NCBI RefSeq assembly: GCF_019145235.1
Contig: NZ_JAHSTV010000008.1
Span: 62,001 to 126,000 of the forward strand
From: Pseudomonas farris
GTDB lineage: Bacteria; Pseudomonadota; Gammaproteobacteria; Pseudomonadales; Pseudomonadaceae
DNA: 64,000 bases
Reading direction: 5' to 3'
A program made the position numbers and the translations under genes. The notes under the pieces are model-generated. The model searched no databases, was not told where the DNA came from, and was given only the letters and a program-made list of their open reading frames with translations. Positions 8,286 to 16,178 of this stretch are shown here, piece by piece (the stretch's first letter is position 1; each line of letters opens with the position of its first letter).

Positions 8286-8310
8286 CGCCTCGGCTCGCCG
8301 GGGCGTTTTT
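8286..8310 (+). terminator. Rho-independent terminator/attenuator between pqqA and pqqB
   Basis: CGCCTCGGC (8286-8294) pairs with GCCGGGGCG (8297-8305) with one T-G pair, followed directly by TTTTTATTTT. Placed 32 bases after pqqA and 29 bases before pqqB, it would end most pqqA transcripts and let some read through into pqqBCDE. Confidence 0.75.
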
Positions 8311-8338
8311 ATTTTCAGCTTTCAATGATGGAGCGGCC

Positions 8339-9250
8339 ATGTTTGTCCAGATTCTAGGTTCCGCCGCCGGCGGCGGTTTCCCCCAGTGGAACTGCAACTG
8401 CGTGAATTGCGCAGGTTTTCGCGACGGCAGCCTGCGGGCCGAGGCGCGTACCCAGTCGTCCATCGCGATTTCCGATGACGGCGTGAACTGGGTGCTGTGC
8501 AATGCTTCGCCGGACATCCGCGCCCAGCTCCAGAACTTCGCTCCAATGCAGCCAGGTCGCGCGCTGCGTGACACCGGCATCAGTGCAATCATCCTGATGG
8601 ACAGCCAGATCGATCACACCACCGGCCTGCTCAGCCTGCGCGAAGGTTGCCCGCATCAGGTCTGGTGCACCGACATGGTCCACGAAGATTTGAGCACCGG
8701 TTTCCCGTTGTTCACCATGCTGACTCACTGGAATGGCGGGTTGAACTGGAACCGTATCGAACTCGATCAGAGCTTCACCGTCCCGGCCTGCCCGAACCTG
8801 CGCTTCACCCCGCTGCCCCTGCGTAGCGCCGCCCCACCATACTCGCCGCATCGGTTCGACCCGCATCCGGGCGACAACATCGGCCTGATCGTCGAAGACC
8901 TGAGCACCGGCGGTAAACTGTTCTATGCACCGGGCCTGGGCAAGGTCGACGCATCGCTGATGAAGATCATGGCCAGCAGCGATTGCCTGTTGGTGGATGG
9001 CACGATGTGGGACGACGACGAAATGCAGCGCCGTGGTGTCGGCACGCGCACTGGCCGGGAGATGGGTCACCTGGCGCAGAACGGCCCCGGCGGCATGCTC
9101 GAAGTACTGGAACAGTTGCCCAAGCAGCGCAAAGTACTTATCCACATCAACAACACCAACCCGATTCTCGACGAGGATTCGCCGGAGCGCGCGGAGCTGG
9201 TTCGGCGCGAGGTTGAAGTGGCGTATGACGGTATGAGTATTGTGTTGTAG
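8339..9250 (+). CDS. pqqB: PQQ biosynthesis protein PqqB
   Basis: A 303-residue metallo-beta-lactamase-fold protein. The start MFVQILGSAAGGGFPQWNCN runs into a cysteine cluster (NCNCVNC) that is a known structural metal site of PqqB. Family blocks such as ASPDIRAQL and IILMDSQIDHTTGLLSLREG are present; the usual HxHxDH motif of hydrolases is altered, as is normal in this family. It is thought to hydroxylate the tyrosine part of the PQQ precursor. The ATG follows GGAG by five bases. A REPIN separates it from pqqC. Confidence 0.95.
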   Translation: MFVQILGSAAGGGFPQWNCNCVNCAGFRDGSLRAEARTQSSIAISDDGVNWVLCNASPDIRAQLQNFAPMQPGRALRDTGISAIILMDSQIDHTTGLLSLREGCPHQVWCTDMVHEDLSTGFPLFTMLTHWNGGLNWNRIELDQSFTVPACPNLRFTPLPLRSAAPPYSPHRFDPHPGDNIGLIVEDLSTGGKLFYAPGLGKVDASLMKIMASSDCLLVDGTMWDDDEMQRRGVGTRTGREMGHLAQNGPGGMLEVLEQLPKQRKVLIHINNTNPILDEDSPERAELVRREVEVAYDGMSIVL

Positions 9251-9274
9251 GAAACCAAGACCGCTGCGCGGTCT

Positions 9275-9347
9275 ATCGCGAGCAGGCTCGCTCCCACACT
9301 GGATTGGGTTACCACTTGCCCCCTGTGGGAGCGAGCCTGCTCGCGAT
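9275..9347. repeat. REPIN (inverted REP pair) between pqqB and pqqC
   Basis: ATCGCGAGCAGGCTCGCTCC and its inverted copy ending GCCTGCTCGCGAT face each other across about 25 bases, forming a long hairpin in the gap between two co-directional pqq genes. Confidence 0.85.
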
Positions 9348-9397
9348 GAAGCCCGTACAAGCACTACACATCTAGGGTTGTACCCCGGAGAACCGCA

Positions 9398-10150
9398 ATG
9401 ACTGACACCGCAATGTCCCCCGCCGAATTCGAAGCGGCCCTGCGCGCCAAGGGCGCCTACTACCATATTTATCACCCGTATCACGTGGCGATGTATGAAG
9501 GCCGGGCGACCCGCGAGCAGATCCAGGGCTGGGTCGCCAACCGCTTTTACTATCAGGTGAACATCCCGCTCAAGGACGCCGCTATCTTGGCCAACTGCCC
9601 GGACCGCGAGATTCGTCGCGAATGGATTCAGCGTCTGCTGGACCACGACGGCGCCCCCGGCGAAGAGGGCGGCATCGAAGCCTGGCTGCGTCTTGGGCAA
9701 GCGGTAGGCCTCGACCCGGATCAACTGCGCTCTCAGGAATTAGTGCTGCCTGGCGTGCGGTTCGCCGTGGATGCCTACGTCAATTTCGCCCGCCGCGCCC
9801 GTTGGCAGGAAGCCGCCAGCAGTTCGCTGACCGAGCTGTTCGCGCCGCAGATCCACCAATCGCGCCTCGACAGCTGGCCGCAGCATTACCCGTGGATCGA
9901 CCCGGCCGGTTACGAATATTTCCGCACACGTCTGGGCCAGGCTCGTCGGGATGTGGAGCATGGTCTGGCGATCACTTTGCAGCACTACACTACGCGGGAA
10001 GGCCAGGAGCGCATGCTGGAAATTCTCCAGTTCAAACTGGACATTCTTTGGAGCATGCTCGATGCCATGAGCATGGCCTACGAACTGAACCGCCCGCCGT
10101 ACCACAGCGTGACCGAACAGCGGGTCTGGCATAAAGGAATTACCTTATGA
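9398..10150 (+). CDS. pqqC: Pyrroloquinoline-quinone synthase
   Basis: A 250-residue all-helical, cofactor-free oxidase of the TenA/heme-oxygenase-like fold. It catalyses the last step of PQQ synthesis, ring closure and eight-electron oxidation of AHQQ. Family signatures are YYHIYHPYHVAMYEG, GWVANRFYYQVNIPLKDAAI and LLDHDG. The ATG follows GGAGAACCGCA. Its stop overlaps the pqqD start by four bases, which implies translational coupling. Confidence 0.96.
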   Translation: MTDTAMSPAEFEAALRAKGAYYHIYHPYHVAMYEGRATREQIQGWVANRFYYQVNIPLKDAAILANCPDREIRREWIQRLLDHDGAPGEEGGIEAWLRLGQAVGLDPDQLRSQELVLPGVRFAVDAYVNFARRARWQEAASSSLTELFAPQIHQSRLDSWPQHYPWIDPAGYEYFRTRLGQARRDVEHGLAITLQHYTTREGQERMLEILQFKLDILWSMLDAMSMAYELNRPPYHSVTEQRVWHKGITL

Positions 10151-10422
10151 GTTTCGATCGCAGCAAAACCCCGACATGGCGCACCGGCTACCGCTTCCAG
10201 TACGAACCGGCGCAAAAAGGCCATGTGCTGCTCTACCCGGAAGGCATGATCAAACTCAACGACAGCGCTGCGCTGATTGGCGGTTTGATTGATGGTCAGC
10301 GGGATGTCGCGGCGATTATCGCCGAACTGGGCGCGCAGTTTCCCGACGTGCCTGAGCTCGGTGACGACATCGAGCAATTCATGGAGGTCGCCCGTGCTCA
10401 GCACTGGATCGAACTTGCCTGA
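10147..10422 (+). CDS. pqqD: PQQ peptide chaperone PqqD
   Basis: A 91-residue protein with the RiPP-recognition-element winged-helix fold. It binds the PqqA peptide and presents it to the radical SAM enzyme PqqE. Visible family features are WRTGYRFQYEPAQKGHVLLY and YPEGMIKLNDSAALIGGLID. It overlaps pqqC by four bases, and pqqE probably starts inside its 3' end, so pqqC, pqqD and pqqE look translationally coupled. Confidence 0.95.
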   Translation: MSFDRSKTPTWRTGYRFQYEPAQKGHVLLYPEGMIKLNDSAALIGGLIDGQRDVAAIIAELGAQFPDVPELGDDIEQFMEVARAQHWIELA

Positions 10423-11569
10423 TTCCGTGTCAGACAAGTTACCGCTCAAGCCCGAAATCGGCCTGCCCCTTTGGTTGCTGGCCGAGCTGACGTATCGCTG
10501 CCCGCTGCAATGTCCGTACTGCTCCAATCCACTGGATTTCGCCGAGCAGGGCAAAGAGCTGACCACCGAGCAGTGGATCAAAGTCTTTCGCGAAGCCCGG
10601 GAGATGGGCGCGGCGCAGTTGGGTTTTTCCGGCGGTGAGCCGCTGGTGCGCCAAGACCTCGCCGAACTGATCGCCGAGGCACGCAAGCTGGGTTTTTACA
10701 CCAACCTGATCACCTCTGGCATCGGTCTCACCAAGCAGAAAATCAGCGACTTCAAGAAGGCCGGTCTGGACCACATCCAGATCAGTTTTCAGGCCAGCGA
10801 CGAGCAAGTGAATAACCTGCTGGCAGGCTCAAAAAAGGCCTTCGCGCAAAAGCTCGAAATGGCTCGAGCGGTGAAGGCTCACGGCTACCCGATGGTGCTG
10901 AACTTCGTCACCCATCGGCACAACATCGACAAGATCGACCGGATCATTGAGCTGTGCATCGCCCTTGAGGCGGACTTCGTCGAACTCGCGACGTGCCAGT
11001 TCTACGGCTGGGCCCAGCTCAATCGGGTTGGCCTGTTGCCGACCAAAGAACAATTGGTTCGCGCCGAACGCATCACCAACGAATACCGCGCCAAACTGGA
11101 AGCCGAAGGGCATCCGTGCAAGCTGATTTTCGTTACGCCGGACTATTACGAAGAACGTCCGAAAGCCTGTATGAATGGCTGGGGCAGCATTTTTCTGACA
11201 GTCACACCGGACGGAACCGCCCTGCCCTGTCACGGTGCCCGACAGATGCCGGTGCAGTTTCCTAACGTGCGCGACCACAGCATGCAGCACATCTGGTACG
11301 ACTCGTTCGGCTTCAACCGCTTTCGCGGTTACGACTGGATGCCCGAGCCGTGCCGCTCCTGCGACGAGAAAGAAAAGGACTTCGGCGGCTGCCGCTGTCA
11401 GGCGTTCATGCTCACGGGTGACGCGAGCAACGCCGACCCGGTGTGCAGCAAGTCGGAACATCACGGCGTGATTCTCAAGGCCCGCGAAGAGGCCGAACAC
11501 GCGACCCAGACCATTGAACAACTGGCCTTTCGCAATGAACGAAACTCACGCCTCATCGCCAAAAGCTGA
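10394..11569 (+). CDS. pqqE: PqqA peptide cyclase, radical SAM/SPASM enzyme
   Basis: About 391 residues. The radical SAM cluster motif CxxxCxxC is seen in YRCPLQCPYCSNPLDFAEQG, followed by LGFSGGEPLVRQDL, the SAM-binding GGEP. The C-terminal SPASM region has the cysteine runs PCRSCDEKEKDFGGCRCQAF for auxiliary clusters. PqqE makes the C-C bond between Glu and Tyr of PqqA. GTG at 10394 has GGAGG six bases upstream and overlaps pqqD; GTG at 10427 (VSDKLPLKPEIG), just after the pqqD stop, is the alternative and matches other Pseudomonas PqqE starts but lacks a clear ribosome site. Confidence 0.93.
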   Translation: MLSTGSNLPDSVSDKLPLKPEIGLPLWLLAELTYRCPLQCPYCSNPLDFAEQGKELTTEQWIKVFREAREMGAAQLGFSGGEPLVRQDLAELIAEARKLGFYTNLITSGIGLTKQKISDFKKAGLDHIQISFQASDEQVNNLLAGSKKAFAQKLEMARAVKAHGYPMVLNFVTHRHNIDKIDRIIELCIALEADFVELATCQFYGWAQLNRVGLLPTKEQLVRAERITNEYRAKLEAEGHPCKLIFVTPDYYEERPKACMNGWGSIFLTVTPDGTALPCHGARQMPVQFPNVRDHSMQHIWYDSFGFNRFRGYDWMPEPCRSCDEKEKDFGGCRCQAFMLTGDASNADPVCSKSEHHGVILKAREEAEHATQTIEQLAFRNERNSRLIAKS

Positions 11570-13367
11570 ACCCTTAAGCGCCGCCAGGGCTGTCGCGGCC
11601 GGCATCGACTTCGCCGAGTTACAAGTCGGCAAGCATGGCCTGTTCTGGAACGAATACCGCCCCGAGGACGCCGCCTGCCGGATCTGGCAGTGGCGCGACG
11701 GCCAGGCTCATTGCCTGACACCGCCTACCTTCAGTGTGCGCAGCCGGGTGTACGAATATGGCGGCGGTGCGTTTTGTCTGACCGATGATGGGCTTGTTTT
11801 CGTCAACGAGGCAGACCAGCAGCTGTACCGGCAATCACTGACCGGTGAGGCGCCTGAGGTGCTGACTTCGAGTGAATGCCGCTACGGCGATTTGCACTTC
11901 GCCAACGGGCAAGTGCTGGCGGTGGAAGAGCACCGCGATCGACATCGCCTGGTGGCTATCGATCTGGTTGACGGCCAACGTCATCTGCTGGCCGAAGGCG
12001 CCGATTTCTACGCGGCTCCAACCGTGAGCCCTGACGGTCGACGTCTGGCCTGGATCGAGTGGAATCGCCCGGATCAGCCCTGGACCGCTACTCGCCTGAT
12101 GGTTGCCAAGCGCCAGAGCGATCACACCTTTGCACAACCACGCTGTGTGGCGGGTGACGGTGCCCAGGAGTCACTGCAACAACCACGATTCGATGACAGC
12201 GGCCGTCTGTTTTGTCTGACGGATCGCGGCGGTTTCTGGCAGCCGTGGATGGAGTCGGGCAACGGTCTGCGTCCACTCCCGAGTGCTGCCGCCGACCATG
12301 GACCGGCGCCTTGGCAACTGGGTGGTTGCACGTGGTTGCCGTTGGGCGAAGACACTTATCTGGCGAGTTGGACCGAGGGCGGGTTTGGTCGACTGGGGCT
12401 TTGTCATGGCGATGGTTCCCGTGACGATTTCACGGGCGACTACAGCCGCTTCCGTCACCTCGCACAGGATGAACAGTTCATCTACTGCATCGCCGCTTCG
12501 CCGGTCAGTTCGTCGGCAATCATTGCCATCGACCGTGAAACACGCCAGGTCAACGTTCTGGCCGGCGGTATCGCACCGCTGCCCGCCGAACAGATCAGCC
12601 GCCCGCAAACCCTGCGCTATCCAAGCGGTTCGGGCGAGGCCCATGGTTTCTTCTACCCGGCGATGACCGGCGACACGAAAGCGCCCTTGGTGGTGTTCAT
12701 TCACGGCGGCCCGACTTCGGCCTGCTACCCGATGTTCGACCCGCGAATCCAGTATTGGGCACAACGCGGCTTCGCCGTGGCCGACCTCAATTACCGAGGC
12801 AGCAGCGGCTATGGCCGCGCGTATCGCCAAGCGTTGCATTTGAGCTGGGGCGACGTGGATGTGGAAGATGCCTGTGCGGTGGTGGCCTACCTCGCCGATC
12901 GGGGGCTGATCGACGGCGACAAAGCGTTTATCCGTGGAGGCAGCGCCGGTGGCTACACCACGTTGTGCGCACTGGCCTTTCACAAGGTCTTCCGTGCGGG
13001 CGCTAGTCTGTATGGCGTCAGCGATCCCGTTGCGCTAGGCCACGCCACCCACAAGTTCGAAGGTGATTATCTGGACTGGTTGATCGGCGACCCGGTGCTG
13101 GACGCCGAACGCTACGCCGCACGCACGCCATTGCTGCACGCGAACAACATCAGCGTTCCGGTGATTTTCTTTCAAGGTGAACTGGACGCCGTGGTGGTGC
13201 CGCAACAGACCCGCGACATGGTCACTGCGCTACAGGACAACGGCATTCTGGTCGAAGCACATTACTACGCTGACGAACGCCACGGCTTTCGCAAGGCCGG
13301 CAATCAGGCCCATGCGCTGGAGCAGGAGTGGTTGTTTTATAGGCGGGTGATGGAGTTAGCGGACTGA
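11535..13367 (+). CDS. S9 prolyl-oligopeptidase-family peptidase of the pqq cluster
   Basis: About 610 residues. The N-terminal beta-propeller part (about 1-350) is followed by an alpha/beta-hydrolase domain. The catalytic Ser is in IRGGSAGGYTTLCA, Asp probably in FQGELDAVVVPQQ and His in YADERHGFRKAGN, the normal S9 order. There is no signal peptide, so it acts in the cytoplasm. In several pseudomonads a homologue closes the pqq operon (called pqqM or pqqH). It may digest PqqA-derived peptides, but this is inferred. The ATG at 11535 lies inside the pqqE 3' end, a 35-base overlap; an in-frame TTG at 11514 is less likely. Confidence 0.87.
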   Translation: MNETHASSPKAEPLSAARAVAAGIDFAELQVGKHGLFWNEYRPEDAACRIWQWRDGQAHCLTPPTFSVRSRVYEYGGGAFCLTDDGLVFVNEADQQLYRQSLTGEAPEVLTSSECRYGDLHFANGQVLAVEEHRDRHRLVAIDLVDGQRHLLAEGADFYAAPTVSPDGRRLAWIEWNRPDQPWTATRLMVAKRQSDHTFAQPRCVAGDGAQESLQQPRFDDSGRLFCLTDRGGFWQPWMESGNGLRPLPSAAADHGPAPWQLGGCTWLPLGEDTYLASWTEGGFGRLGLCHGDGSRDDFTGDYSRFRHLAQDEQFIYCIAASPVSSSAIIAIDRETRQVNVLAGGIAPLPAEQISRPQTLRYPSGSGEAHGFFYPAMTGDTKAPLVVFIHGGPTSACYPMFDPRIQYWAQRGFAVADLNYRGSSGYGRAYRQALHLSWGDVDVEDACAVVAYLADRGLIDGDKAFIRGGSAGGYTTLCALAFHKVFRAGASLYGVSDPVALGHATHKFEGDYLDWLIGDPVLDAERYAARTPLLHANNISVPVIFFQGELDAVVVPQQTRDMVTALQDNGILVEAHYYADERHGFRKAGNQAHALEQEWLFYRRVMELAD

Positions 13368-13402
13368 ACTCTGCGCTCAGTGCAGGTATTTGCGGTGCCC
13401 CC

Positions 13403-13498
13403 ATTCGCGAGCAAGCCCGCTCCCACACTGGACCTTCTGTGAGCACATTGTGTGTGAACACCAGAGATCAAATGTGGGAGCGGGGCTTGCTCGCGAAT
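13403..13498. repeat. REPIN after the pqq operon
   Basis: ATTCGCGAGCAAGCCCGCTC facing an inverted copy ending in TTGCTCGCGAAT, with about 50 bases between, lies between the convergent S9 peptidase gene and the Pmp3-type gene. Confidence 0.85.
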
Positions 13499-13522
13499 GC
13501 CATTTACCTGACGCAGCGAATC

Positions 13523-13681
13523 TCAGCGCTTGGCGATGATGTAAACCGCATGCACGATTCCCGGAATGTAACCAAGCAATGTCAGCAGAATGTTCAGCCA
13601 GAATGCCCCAGCGAAACCGACTTGCAGAAACACACCCAGTGGCGGCAACAGAATGGCGATGATGATTCGAATGATATCCAT
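13523..13681 (-). CDS. Pmp3/YqaE family small membrane protein
   Basis: A 52-residue peptide, MDIIRIIIAILLPPLGVFLQ then VGFAGAFWLNILLTLLGYIP, with two transmembrane helices and the family pattern LPPLGVFL...LLTLLGYIPGIVHA. Proteins of this family sit in the cytoplasmic membrane and are linked to salt and membrane-potential stress. The ATG at 13681 follows AGGAGCTACCCC; a longer in-frame extension to 13756 lacks family similarity. It appears to be a single-gene unit. Confidence 0.9.
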   Translation of the reverse strand: MDIIRIIIAILLPPLGVFLQVGFAGAFWLNILLTLLGYIPGIVHAVYIIAKR

Positions 13682-14134
13682 GGGGTAGCTCCTGATTGAA
13701 GTTGGCTCTTGTGAAACCATACAGCTAATCGACCTGCGGCGTTCTTCAGGGTTCATTGCGGCTCTTCAAGGCCAGTATTCGAGATGTGTTGGGATGTGCA
13801 GCGGCGACAGGCTTTGCTGACGTTGTTGGGGACACTATTGGAGGAAGTGATGAATGGGCCGGATGACCACTTGAATGGCCCGACGAGACTGGAGACGGTT
13901 GAGCTGAGTACTTTTTTCCAGACAAAAGAAAACCCCGCCGAAGCGGGGCTTTGCAGACTGTTTCCCTGACATCCATTTCACTCCGCCATCCTGGCAGAAT
14001 CCTACGTGTCCGTGTTGTTGCTTTGCGCTTCCTGCGCGACGTCCATGTGAAGTAGATTAGCTCTGGATCCAATCTTCGCCTATGGGAAAACAGCAGCACG
14101 TTATGTAAGAGAATGCTTACACAACGTCAAAGGA
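13682..14134. other. Intergenic region: promoter of the Pmp3-type gene and 3' region of an acyl-CoA dehydrogenase gene
   Basis: About 450 bases. It holds the minus-strand terminator at 13933-13948 and a small hairpin TGTAAG/CTTACA near 14104-14121. An open minus-strand frame across it has an Arg/Ser/Pro-rich, compositionally implausible translation and is not called. Confidence 0.5.
13922..13948 (-). terminator. Terminator downstream of the first acyl-CoA dehydrogenase gene
   Basis: CCCCGC (13933-13938) and GCGGGG (13943-13948) form a stem with a CGAA/TTCG-type tetraloop. Read on the minus strand it is followed by TTTTCTTTTGTC. It lies 187 bases after the acyl-CoA dehydrogenase gene that ends at 14135. 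Confidence 0.75.
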
Positions 14135-15913
14135 TCAGAATTGTCCTGCGTCCAGCAGGAACAGCGATTCGCTGCCCGCCTTTACCGACGCACTCAATGA
14201 GTGAATTCGCGGTAGCAGACGTGCGAAATAGAACCGCGCTGTACCGAGTTTGCTTGCGTAGAAATCGTCCTGCGCTTCTTTACCAAAGGCTGCCTTGGCC
14301 ATCAGTGCCCACATGTAGGCGTAGGCCATGTAACCGAATGCCTGCAGATACTCGACCGACGCCGCGCCGATCTCGTTCGGGTTGTTTTTCGCCCGATCCA
14401 GCAACCACTCAGTCAGTTCGTCGAGGGTATCCACCGCATCATTCAACGGCTTGGTGAACTCCGCCAGGTTTGTATCGGCAGTCGCGGTGAAGTGGCGAAT
14501 CTCGTCGGCGAACAATTTGTAGAACGCCCCGCCGCTACCAACGATCTTGCGTCCTACAAGGTCCAGCGCCTGAATACCGTTGGTGCCTTCGTATATCTGG
14601 GTGATACGCACGTCGCGCACCAGTTGTTCCTGGCCCCATTCACGGATGTAGCCGTGACCGCCAAATACCTGCTGGCCGTGCACCGTGGTTTCCAGGCCCA
14701 AGTCGGTCAGGAAGGCCTTGGCCACCGGGGTCAGCAAAGCCACCAAATCTTCCGCGCGTTTGCGGGTAGTGGCGTCTTCACTGAACTTGGCGGTGTCCAG
14801 CTGCATCGCCACGTAAGTGGAGAAGGCACGGCCGCCTTCGTTCGAGGCTTTCATGGTCAGCAGCATGCGACGCACGTCCGGGTGGACGATGATCGGGTCA
14901 GCCACTTTGTCCTTGTTCTGCGCGCCGGTTGGCGAGCGGCTTTGCAGACGGTCGCGAGCGTATTCGATAGCGTTCTGGTACGAGCGCTCGCCAGTGGCCA
15001 GGCCCTGGATACCGACGCCCAGACGCTCGTAGTTCATCATGGTGAACATCGCCGCCAGGCCTTTGTTTGGCTCGCCGACCAGATAACCCACGGCTTCGTC
15101 GAAGTTCATCACACAGGTCGCGGATGCCTGGATGCCCATCTTGTGTTCGATCGAACCACAATTCGCCGGGTTGCGCGCGCCCAGGCTGCCATCGGCATTG
15201 ACCATGAACTTCGGCACCAGGAACAGCGAAATGCCTTTCGGCCCCGCTGGCGCGTCGGGCAGTTTGGCCAATACCAGGTGGATGATGTTCTCGGTCAGGT
15301 CGTGCTCACCGCCGGTGATGAAGATTTTGGTGCCGCTGACTTTGTAGGAACCGTCGGCCTGAGGCTCGGCCTTGGTGCGGATGATCCCCAGGTCAGTACC
15401 GGCATGCGGCTCGGTCAGGCACATGGAACCGGCCCAGACACCGGCATACATGTTCGGCAGGTACGCGGCTTTCAGCTCTTCGCTGGCGTGGGCGTTGATC
15501 GACAGGCAAGCGCCGGCGGTCAGCATTGGGTACAGACCGAACGACAGGCTCGCGGAGTTGACCATTTCTTCGACCTGCGCCGAAACCGCTTTGGGCATGC
15601 CCATGCCGCCGTAGGTCGGATCGCCCCCGACACCCACCCAACCGCCTTCAGCGTAAGTCTGATAAGCCTGTGGGAAACCGGCCGGGGTGGTGACGGCACC
15701 GTCAGCCCAGCGGCAACCTTCTTCGTCAGCTGCACGGCTCAGCGGCGCGATGCTTTTGCTGGTGACCTTGCCGGCTTCTTCGAGAATGGCTTCGACCGTT
15801 TGCGCATCGACGGTCTCGGCCAGCGCAGGCAGTTCGGCCCACAGTTTGGCGACCTCGAAAACTTCATTGAGGACGAAGCGCATATCGCGCAGGGGCGCTT
15901 TGTAGTCAGCCAT
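14135..15913 (-). CDS. Acyl-CoA dehydrogenase, large (about 600-residue) FadE/DmdC-type
   Basis: 592 residues. It carries the short N-terminal helical segment of this class (MADYKAPLRDMRFVLNEVFE), the FAD/acyl-CoA core (MCLTEPHAGTDLG, FITGGEHDLTENIIHLVLAK) and the C-terminal dehydrogenase block with the likely catalytic Glu in ITQIYEGTNGIQALDLVGRK, plus an extra C-terminal domain. It should oxidise an acyl-CoA to the trans-2-enoyl-CoA in beta-oxidation; the chain length cannot be read from sequence, and methylthiopropionyl-CoA dehydrogenase is a related family. It is the first of three paralogues at 14.1-21.4 kb. The chosen ATG gives the conserved start; an 87-base upstream extension is not conserved. 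Confidence 0.9.
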   Translation of the reverse strand: MADYKAPLRDMRFVLNEVFEVAKLWAELPALAETVDAQTVEAILEEAGKVTSKSIAPLSRAADEEGCRWADGAVTTPAGFPQAYQTYAEGGWVGVGGDPTYGGMGMPKAVSAQVEEMVNSASLSFGLYPMLTAGACLSINAHASEELKAAYLPNMYAGVWAGSMCLTEPHAGTDLGIIRTKAEPQADGSYKVSGTKIFITGGEHDLTENIIHLVLAKLPDAPAGPKGISLFLVPKFMVNADGSLGARNPANCGSIEHKMGIQASATCVMNFDEAVGYLVGEPNKGLAAMFTMMNYERLGVGIQGLATGERSYQNAIEYARDRLQSRSPTGAQNKDKVADPIIVHPDVRRMLLTMKASNEGGRAFSTYVAMQLDTAKFSEDATTRKRAEDLVALLTPVAKAFLTDLGLETTVHGQQVFGGHGYIREWGQEQLVRDVRITQIYEGTNGIQALDLVGRKIVGSGGAFYKLFADEIRHFTATADTNLAEFTKPLNDAVDTLDELTEWLLDRAKNNPNEIGAASVEYLQAFGYMAYAYMWALMAKAAFGKEAQDDFYASKLGTARFYFARLLPRIHSLSASVKAGSESLFLLDAGQF

Positions 15914-16074
15914 GGCAAACCTCGCAAGATCTAAACAGGTGGTTCGTAGGAATAGTGATTTCGTTGGTCTGAGTGTACCCCAACAACTTTTACGACACAT
16001 AGGGTCAACTCATGACTGTTTTGTTATTTTTAGTCACTGAAGATCAGGCGGATGTCTTAGGTCCGCCCAAACGC

Positions 16075-16160
16075 ATTCGCGGGCAAGCCTCGCTCCAGGT
16101 CGTGTCGCACGCATTTCAGGTGAACGACATAAAACCGTAGGAGCGAGGCTTGCCCGCGAA
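16075..16160. repeat. REPIN between two acyl-CoA dehydrogenase genes
   Basis: ATTCGCGGGCAAGCCTCGCT facing an inverted copy GAGCGAGGCTTGCCCGCGAA. It lies downstream of the second paralogue and upstream of the first. Confidence 0.85.
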
Positions 16161-16178
16161 GCTTTTCAAGCCTAACCG

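Noticed and set aside
8127..8357. A 76-residue frame overlapping pqqA
   Set aside because: It reads pqqA out of frame, has no family features and passes through the terminator.
13746..14099. A 117-residue minus-strand frame
   Set aside because: The translation is rich in Arg, Ser and Pro, it crosses a terminator and has no ribosome site.
14492..15934. A 480-residue plus-strand frame opposite the first acyl-CoA dehydrogenase
   Set aside because: It is the antisense shadow of a strongly recognised gene; similar long shadows occur opposite 19583-21388, 28460-30361 and 57.2-58.9 kb because of high GC.
15965..16045. TGACT/AGTCA hairpin with a T-rich loop upstream of the first acyl-CoA dehydrogenase
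   Set aside because: Only five pairs with a long loop; likely chance in an AT-rich spacer.
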